DNA from: JAJZVS01 sp963708095
Lineage (GTDB): Bacteria; Pseudomonadota; Alphaproteobacteria; Acetobacterales; Acetobacteraceae
DNA length: 64,000 nt
NCBI GenBank assembly: GCA_963708095.1
Contig: OY970182.1
Span: forward strand, 2,480,001 to 2,544,000
Direction of reading: 5' to 3'
A program made the translations under genes and the position numbers. The first letter of the stretch is position 1, and each line of letters starts with the position of its first letter. Below the pieces are notes generated by a model. The model did no database searches. It saw only the letters and a list, made by a program, of their open reading frames with translations, and was not told the origin of the DNA. Positions 59,010 through 64,000 of this stretch are shown piece after piece.

Positions 59010-60788
59010 ATGTCGGCGGAGGCGATGCAATCGGGGGCGGAGGTGCTGCTCCGTGCCCTGAAGGACCAGGGCGTGGAGGTCATCTTCGGCTATCCCGGCG
59101 GCGCCGTGCTGCCGATCTACGACGCCATCTTCAACCAGAACGCGATCCGCCACATTCTGGTCCGCCACGAACAGGGCGCGGTGCACGCCGCGGAGGGCTA
59201 TGCGCGCTCCACCGGCAAGGTCGGCGTGGTGCTGGTCACCTCCGGTCCGGGTGCGACCAACGCAGTCACCGGCCTGCTCGATGCGCTGATGGATTCCGTC
59301 CCGGTGGTATGTCTGACGGGCCAGGTGCCGACGCATCTGATCGGCAACGATGCGTTCCAGGAAGCCGACACCACCGGCATCACCCGGCCGGCGACGAAGC
59401 ACAACTACCTGGTGAAACGCTCGGCCGATCTCGCGCGCGTGCTGCACGAAGCGTTCTACGTCGCCCGCTCCGGCCGGCCCGGGCCGGTGGTGGTCGACCT
59501 GCCCAAGGACATCCTGATCGGCAAGGCCCCGTACGCGCCGCCGATGACGACGCACCCGACCTACCGCCCGCGCACCGAACCCGATCCGGCGCAGCTCCGC
59601 CGCGCAGCGGCGCTGCTGAAGGGCGCGAAGCGGCCGGTCGTATATGTCGGCGGCGGCGTGGTGAACGCGGGGCCGGAGGCGTCGGCCACACTGACACGAT
59701 TCGTCCGCGAAACGGGATTCCCCTGCACCAACACCCTGATGGGGCTTGGCACGTTCCCGGCCTCCGACCCGCAGTTCCTCGGCATGCTGGGGATGCACGG
59801 CACGTACGAGGCCAACCTCGCGATGCACGGCGCCGACGTGCTGCTCGCGATCGGCGCGAGGTTCGACGACCGGGTGACCGGGCGGCTCAATGCGTTCTGC
59901 CCGAACGCACGCAAGATCCATATCGATATCGACCCTTCCAGCATCAACAAGACGGTGCCCGTCGATGTCGCGATCGTGGGCGACGCCGGGCGCGCGATCG
60001 CCGGGCTCGCCGCGGCCTGGGCGGCGGAGGACGCGGCGCCGGATCGCGCCGCTCTCGCTTCCTGGTGGCGGCAGATCGACGAATGGCGCGCCAAACAAAG
60101 CCTGCGCTTCACCCAGGACATGGCGCCGGACGCGATCATCAAGCCGCAATACGCCATCCGCCGTCTGCACGAACTCACCCGCGCGCAGGCGAAGGACGTG
60201 TTCATCACCACCGAAGTGGGCCAGCACCAGATGTGGGCGGCGCAGCATTTCGGTTTCGAACGGCCGAACCACTGGATGACTTCCGGCGGCCTCGGCACCA
60301 TGGGCTACGGCCTGCCGGCGGCGATGGGCGTGCAGGTCGCGCACCCGGACGCGCTGGTGATCGACATCGCCGGCGAGGCGTCGGTGCTGATGAACATCCA
60401 GGAAATGGGCACGCTCGCGCAGTACCGCCTGCCGGTGAAAGTGTTCATCCTGAACAACCAATACATGGGAATGATCCGACAGTGGCAGGAGCTGCTGCAC
60501 GGCAGCCGCTATTCGGAAAGCTACTCGAATGCGCTGCCGGATTTCGTCAAGCTCGCCGACGCCTTCCACGCGACCGGGCTGCGCGCCGAGACGGTGGATC
60601 AGCTCGATGACGTGATCAGCTCGATGCTGGCCTCGCCGCGCGCGGTGATCGCCGATATCGCGGTCGATCCGAAGGAGAACTGCTTCCCGATGATCCCGTC
60701 CGGTGCCGCGCACAACGAGATGATCCTCGGGCCGGAGCACGAAGACGAGGCGCGCGGCATCACCGACGAAGGCCTGGTGCTGGTTTAG
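59010..60788 (+). CDS. ilvB: Acetolactate synthase large subunit
   Basis: A 592-residue ThDP/FAD enzyme for branched-chain amino acid synthesis. It shows VEVIFGYPGGAVLPIYDAIF, the activating Glu54 in VRHEQGAVHAAEGYAR, TSGPGATNAVTGL, QVPTHLIGNDAFQEAD, RPGPVVVDLPKDI and the cofactor segment from DIAGEASVLMNIQEM to LNNQYMGMIRQW. AGGAG lies seven bases before the ATG at 59010. The small subunit follows after four bases. It differs clearly from the ThDP enzyme at 8941-10716. Confidence 0.95.
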   Translation: MSAEAMQSGAEVLLRALKDQGVEVIFGYPGGAVLPIYDAIFNQNAIRHILVRHEQGAVHAAEGYARSTGKVGVVLVTSGPGATNAVTGLLDALMDSVPVVCLTGQVPTHLIGNDAFQEADTTGITRPATKHNYLVKRSADLARVLHEAFYVARSGRPGPVVVDLPKDILIGKAPYAPPMTTHPTYRPRTEPDPAQLRRAAALLKGAKRPVVYVGGGVVNAGPEASATLTRFVRETGFPCTNTLMGLGTFPASDPQFLGMLGMHGTYEANLAMHGADVLLAIGARFDDRVTGRLNAFCPNARKIHIDIDPSSINKTVPVDVAIVGDAGRAIAGLAAAWAAEDAAPDRAALASWWRQIDEWRAKQSLRFTQDMAPDAIIKPQYAIRRLHELTRAQAKDVFITTEVGQHQMWAAQHFGFERPNHWMTSGGLGTMGYGLPAAMGVQVAHPDALVIDIAGEASVLMNIQEMGTLAQYRLPVKVFILNNQYMGMIRQWQELLHGSRYSESYSNALPDFVKLADAFHATGLRAETVDQLDDVISSMLASPRAVIADIAVDPKENCFPMIPSGAAHNEMILGPEHEDEARGITDEGLVLV

Positions 60789-60792
60789 GGCA

Positions 60793-61311
60793 ATGCCGGG
60801 ACCCGACAATCACCAGTTGCGCAGCGCCACCATCTCGGTGCTGGTCGATAACGAATCCGGCGTGCTCGCGCGCGTGATCGGCCTGTTTTCCGGCCGCGGC
60901 TACAATATCGACAGCCTGACCGTGGCGCCGGTGGACGACGCGCGCGGGCAATCGCGTATCAACGTCGTGACCTCCGGCACCGAAATGGTCATCGAGCAGA
61001 TCAAGGCCCAGCTCGAGCGGCTGGTACCGGTGCACCGGGTCGCCGACCTGACGCGCGAGGGCGCACATGTCGCCCGCGAGATGGCGCTGGTCAAGGTGCT
61101 CGGCACCGGAGACGCGCGGGTCGAAGCACTGCGCATCGCCGAGAGCTTCCGTGCCCGGGTCGTGGACACCGCGATCGAAAGCTTCGTGTTCGAACTGACC
61201 GGCGCCACCGACAAGCTCGATGCCTTCATAGAGCTGATGCGTCCGCTCGGCCTCGCCGAGGTCTCCCGCACCGGGGTTGCCGCCATCGCCCGCGGCAGCC
61301 GCACGATCTGA
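60793..61311 (+). CDS. ilvH: Acetolactate synthase small (regulatory) subunit
   Basis: A 172-residue regulatory subunit with an N-terminal ACT domain (ATISVLVDNESGVLARVIGL, FSGRGYNIDSLTVAPVDD) and the C-terminal domain (REMALVKVLGTGDARVEALR, LMRPLGLAEVSRTGVAAIAR). It provides valine feedback control to IlvB. It lies four bases after ilvB and 29 bases before ilvC. Confidence 0.95.
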   Translation: MPGPDNHQLRSATISVLVDNESGVLARVIGLFSGRGYNIDSLTVAPVDDARGQSRINVVTSGTEMVIEQIKAQLERLVPVHRVADLTREGAHVAREMALVKVLGTGDARVEALRIAESFRARVVDTAIESFVFELTGATDKLDAFIELMRPLGLAEVSRTGVAAIARGSRTI

Positions 61312-61340
61312 CCGGATTTCCACCAGAAGGACTGCGAACC

Positions 61341-62360
61341 ATGCGTGTGTATTACGATCGCGACGCCGACGTGAACCTGATCAAGGGCAAGCGCGTCGCC
61401 ATCATCGGCTACGGCAGCCAGGGCCACGCCCATGCCAACAACCTGAAAGACAGCGGCGTGAAGGAACTCGCCGTCGGCCTGCGCGCGGGCTCCGCCGGCG
61501 TGGCTAAGGCCGAGGCCGCCGGGCTCAAGGTGATGGACCCGGCCGACTGCGCCAAATGGGCCGACGTGGTCATGGTGCTGACCCCCGACGAGGGCCAGGG
61601 CGACCTCTACCGCGAGAAGCTCGGCCCCAACATGAAGCCGGGCGCGGCGCTTGCGTTCGCACACGGGCTGAACGTGCATTTCAACCTGCTCGATCCGCGG
61701 CCCGACATCGACGTCTTCATGATCGCGCCGAAAGGCCCGGGCCACACGGTGCGCAGCGAATACCAGCGCGGCGGCGGCGTGCCCTGCCTTGTCGCGGTGG
61801 CGCAGAACCCGTCCGGCAACGCGCTGGAAATCGCGCTTTCCTACGCTTCCGCCATCGGCGGCGGACGCGCCGGCATCATCGAGACCACCTTCAAGGAAGA
61901 ATGCGAAACCGACCTGTTCGGCGAACAGGTGGTGCTGTGCGGCGGCCTGGTCGAGCTCATCAAGGGCGGCTTCGAGACCCTGGTGGAAGCCGGCTACGCC
62001 CCCGAAATGGCCTATTTCGAGTGCCTGCACGAGGTGAAGCTGATCGTCGACCTCATCTACGAGGGCGGCATCGCGAACATGAACTACTCGATCAGCAACA
62101 CCGCGGAATACGGTGAATATGTCTCCGGCCCGCGCATCGTGACGGACGCGACGAAACAGGAAATGAAGCGCGTGCTGGGCGATATCCAGTCCGGCAAGTT
62201 CGCCCGCGACTGGATGCTGGAAAACAAGGTCAACCAGACCAGCTTCAAGGCAATGCGCGCGAAGATGGCCACCCACCCGGTCGAGCAGATCGGCGAGAAA
62301 CTGCGCGGCATGATGCCGTGGATCGCCAAGAACGCACTCGTGGACAAAAGCCGGAACTAG
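61341..62360 (+). CDS. ilvC: Ketol-acid reductoisomerase, class I
   Basis: A 339-residue KARI, the second step of valine, leucine and isoleucine synthesis. The NADPH site GKRVAIIGYGSQGHAHANNL, AFAHGLNVHFN, APKGPGHTVRSEYQRGGGVP, the metal site IETTFKEECETDLFGEQVVL and the C-terminal YSISNTAEYGEYVSGPRI are all complete. An AGAAGGA ribosome site precedes the ATG. A long hairpin follows between it and the convergent receptor gene. Confidence 0.96.
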   Translation: MRVYYDRDADVNLIKGKRVAIIGYGSQGHAHANNLKDSGVKELAVGLRAGSAGVAKAEAAGLKVMDPADCAKWADVVMVLTPDEGQGDLYREKLGPNMKPGAALAFAHGLNVHFNLLDPRPDIDVFMIAPKGPGHTVRSEYQRGGGVPCLVAVAQNPSGNALEIALSYASAIGGGRAGIIETTFKEECETDLFGEQVVLCGGLVELIKGGFETLVEAGYAPEMAYFECLHEVKLIVDLIYEGGIANMNYSISNTAEYGEYVSGPRIVTDATKQEMKRVLGDIQSGKFARDWMLENKVNQTSFKAMRAKMATHPVEQIGEKLRGMMPWIAKNALVDKSRN

Positions 62361-62398
62361 CCGGCGCGTCCGCATGGCGCGCTGATCGGCGCTTCGAG

Positions 62399-62437
62399 GA
62401 AGCAAGGCCTAGGGACTTTGCCCCTTGGCCTTGCTTC
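62399..62437. terminator. Hairpin between convergent ilvC and chemotaxis genes
   Basis: A perfect 11-bp stem (GAAGCAAGGCC with GGCCTTGCTTC) is extended inward by four more pairs (AGGG with CCCT) after one mismatch. It lies 38 bases after ilvC and 17 bases from the receptor stop. With convergent genes it probably serves both directions, though there is no T-run. Confidence 0.65.
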
Positions 62438-62454
62438 TCGGACCCGCGATCGGC

Positions 62455-64000
62455 TCAGGCCGCCTGCTGGATTGCGGCGAGGAACGTCTCTGCTTCCGCA
62501 GTCAGCCGGTCGGACTGTGCGGCGAGCTCGTTCGCCGCTTCCTGCACGGTGCCGGCTTCGTCGCCGGTCTGGCGCACCGCCTCGGCGACGTGGGCGATGT
62601 GGCTGGTGACCTCGTTCGTTCCGGCGGCGGCCTGCTGCACGGCACGGGCGATTTCCTGTGTCGCCGCACCCTGCTGTTCCACCGCGCCCGCGATGGCGGT
62701 GGCGATGCCGTTCATCTGCTGGATGGTGCCAGCGATCGAGCGCAGCGCTTCCACCGCCTGGCCGGTGGCGCCCTGCATGGCGGCGATCTGGCTGCCGATC
62801 TCCTCGGTCGCGCGCGCCGTCTGGGTGGCGAGCGTTTTCACTTCGGAGGCGACCACGGCGAAGCCTTTGCCGGCCTCCCCGGCGCGGGCCGCCTCGATGG
62901 TGGCGTTCAGCGCCAGCAGGTTGGTGCGCCCGGCGATATCGCTGATGAGCCGCACCACCTCGCCGATCCGTCCGGCGGCCTCGCTGAGCCCGGTGACGCT
63001 GCGGTCGGTCGCTTCCGCCTCGTGCACCGCCTGGCCGGCGATGCGCGCGGAGTCCGCCACTTGGCGGCTGATCTCGCCGACCGAGGCGGAGAGTTCCTCC
63101 GCACTCGCGGCTACCGCGCTCACGTTGGTGGCGGCTTCCTCGGACGCAGCGGCGACCGCGGTGGTGCGCCCGCCGGCGTCGCCCGCGGCGGCGCTCATGC
63201 TGCGCGCGGTCTCGCGCATCGCCAGCGCGCGGGTGCCGACGTCGCGCGCGATGGCGCCCACCGTGCCCTCGAAGCGCGACACGAGACGCACCTGCTCGGT
63301 CGCCCGGTGCCAAGTCACCATCGGCCCGACATAGGCCCCGTCGCGATCGCGGATCGCGCTCGCGACGAGGTCGAAGGTTTCCTCCCCGAGCGCGATGCGC
63401 GCGCGATGCGGCAGGTTGGCCGGATCGGCGAGCAGCGCGCGCACGTGTTCCGGCGCAGGATGGCAGACATCGATGCTCTGGCCGACTAACTCGGCCGGCG
63501 GCACCGGCAGGTGGTCCTTCACGAGGTCGAGCAGACGCTCCACCTCGGGGTTGATGTAGGTGATGCGGAAGTCCCCGTCCGGTTCGGCCGTCATCACGCC
63601 GGTCGGGAACTGACGGATCATTTCCGCCTTCACGAACGCGTCGCGCACGACCCCGCGCAGCACTTCGAGCGCCGCCGCCATCTGGCCGATCTCGTCGCGC
63701 CTTCCGGCGAAGCCGATCGCCGCCCCGGCGTCGCCCGCCGCCATCGCCTGCACGCCGTGTGTCATCGTCCGGATCGGCCGGCCGATCGCCCGCGCGGTAA
63801 GGCCGCCGGAAATCACCAGCACCAGCGCGATCGCCGCGGCGATCAGCAGCAGCCGCTGCTGTGCCGCGCTCTGCGCCTGATGCGCTGCCAGGCGCGCCGC
63901 CGCCGCCTGACGCGACAGCTCGCGGAAGGCAGCGGCGAGGCTGGTCGCCATGTTGTGCTCCATCATCGAAACCGGTCCGGCGACGAATTTGTCGAGCGTG
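62455..64000 (-). CDS. Methyl-accepting chemotaxis protein (5' end beyond window)
   Basis: The visible 515 residues contain a membrane segment (QRLLLIAAAIALVLVISGGL), a HAMP linker (RPIRTMTHGVQAMAAGDAGA), a PAS-like part (TYINPEVERLLDLVKDHLPV, HPAPEHVRALLADPANLP) and a full methyl-accepting signalling domain whose tip reads ISDIAGRTNLLALNATIEAA followed by RAGEAGKGFAVVASEVKTLA. It ends at 62455. The frame stays open through an ATG at 63966 to the window edge, so the periplasmic sensor and start are missing. Such receptors pass signals to CheA. No che genes are adjacent here. Confidence 0.93.
   Translation of the reverse strand, partial: TLDKFVAGPVSMMEHNMATSLAAAFRELSRQAAAARLAAHQAQSAAQQRLLLIAAAIALVLVISGGLTARAIGRPIRTMTHGVQAMAAGDAGAAIGFAGRRDEIGQMAAALEVLRGVVRDAFVKAEMIRQFPTGVMTAEPDGDFRITYINPEVERLLDLVKDHLPVPPAELVGQSIDVCHPAPEHVRALLADPANLPHRARIALGEETFDLVASAIRDRDGAYVGPMVTWHRATEQVRLVSRFEGTVGAIARDVGTRALAMRETARSMSAAAGDAGGRTTAVAAASEEAATNVSAVAASAEELSASVGEISRQVADSARIAGQAVHEAEATDRSVTGLSEAAGRIGEVVRLISDIAGRTNLLALNATIEAARAGEAGKGFAVVASEVKTLATQTARATEEIGSQIAAMQGATGQAVEALRSIAGTIQQMNGIATAIAGAVEQQGAATQEIARAVQQAAAGTNEVTSHIAHVAEAVRQTGDEAGTVQEAANELAAQSDRLTAEAETFLAAIQQAA

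Overview
The window reads as chromosomal DNA of a GC-rich alphaproteobacterium. The core genes (miaA-ilvB-ilvH-ilvC, serB, gpmI-envC, HU, egtBD) together with PQQ/XoxF methylotrophy and a phosphoketolase point to Acetobacteraceae or a related Rhodospirillales family. That assignment is inference from gene content, not from a marker gene. I see no intact rRNA or tRNA, no CRISPR array and no intact insertion sequence.

Layout. 1-3.7 kb (minus): an operon of a zinc alcohol dehydrogenase, phosphoketolase and transketolase (cut by the window edge). 3.9-11.5 kb (minus): a GntR regulator, a ThDP enzyme, a formyl-CoA transferase, an ADP-forming acyl-CoA synthetase and an OxlT-like carrier. It looks like an oxalate or formyl-CoA operon, but the ThDP enzyme resembles the acetolactate-synthase/ILVBL(HACL2) type rather than classical oxalyl-CoA decarboxylase. 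11.7-12.9 kb: a cation/proton antiporter. 13.0-20.9 kb (plus): two secreted proteins, then an RND adaptor, an RND pump and a DUF4410 lipoprotein. 20.9-29.8 kb: ergothioneine genes, an acyl-CoA dehydrogenase, a UdgX fusion, an aldehyde dehydrogenase, HU, an MFS exporter and carbonic anhydrase.

30.0-51.1 kb looks like a methylotrophy island. Its left edge carries a 46-nt 3' remnant of a tRNA-Arg gene and an inverted fragment of a pentapeptide-repeat gene. Its right edge carries a truncated NIPSNAP gene. Between them lie pqqABCDE, gfa-frmA (glutathione-dependent formaldehyde oxidation), a sigma-54 activator, xoxF-xoxG-xoxJ (lanthanide-type methanol dehydrogenase with the Asp-Tyr-Asp signature, its cytochrome and its helper), an NMT1-type ABC importer, and a four-gene ABC system of the PedA1A2BC/Lut type linked to rare-earth-dependent alcohol oxidation. 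XoxF would make formaldehyde in the periplasm using PQQ and a lanthanide, XoxG would take the electrons, and Gfa/FrmA would oxidise formaldehyde in the cytoplasm. Consensus sigma-54 promoters (TGGCAC-N5-TTGC) lie upstream of both gfa and xoxF on the minus strand. The xoxF one sits in an array of 11-bp repeats. The only sigma-54 activator in the window is divergent from gfa and convergent with xoxJ, so it is the obvious candidate regulator.

51-64 kb returns to core genes: envC, gpmI, serB, a YbjQ protein, a Pro/Ala-rich anchored protein, miaA, ilvBHC, and a chemotaxis receptor cut by the window edge. All assignments come from reading the sequence and from remembered family features; no search was run.
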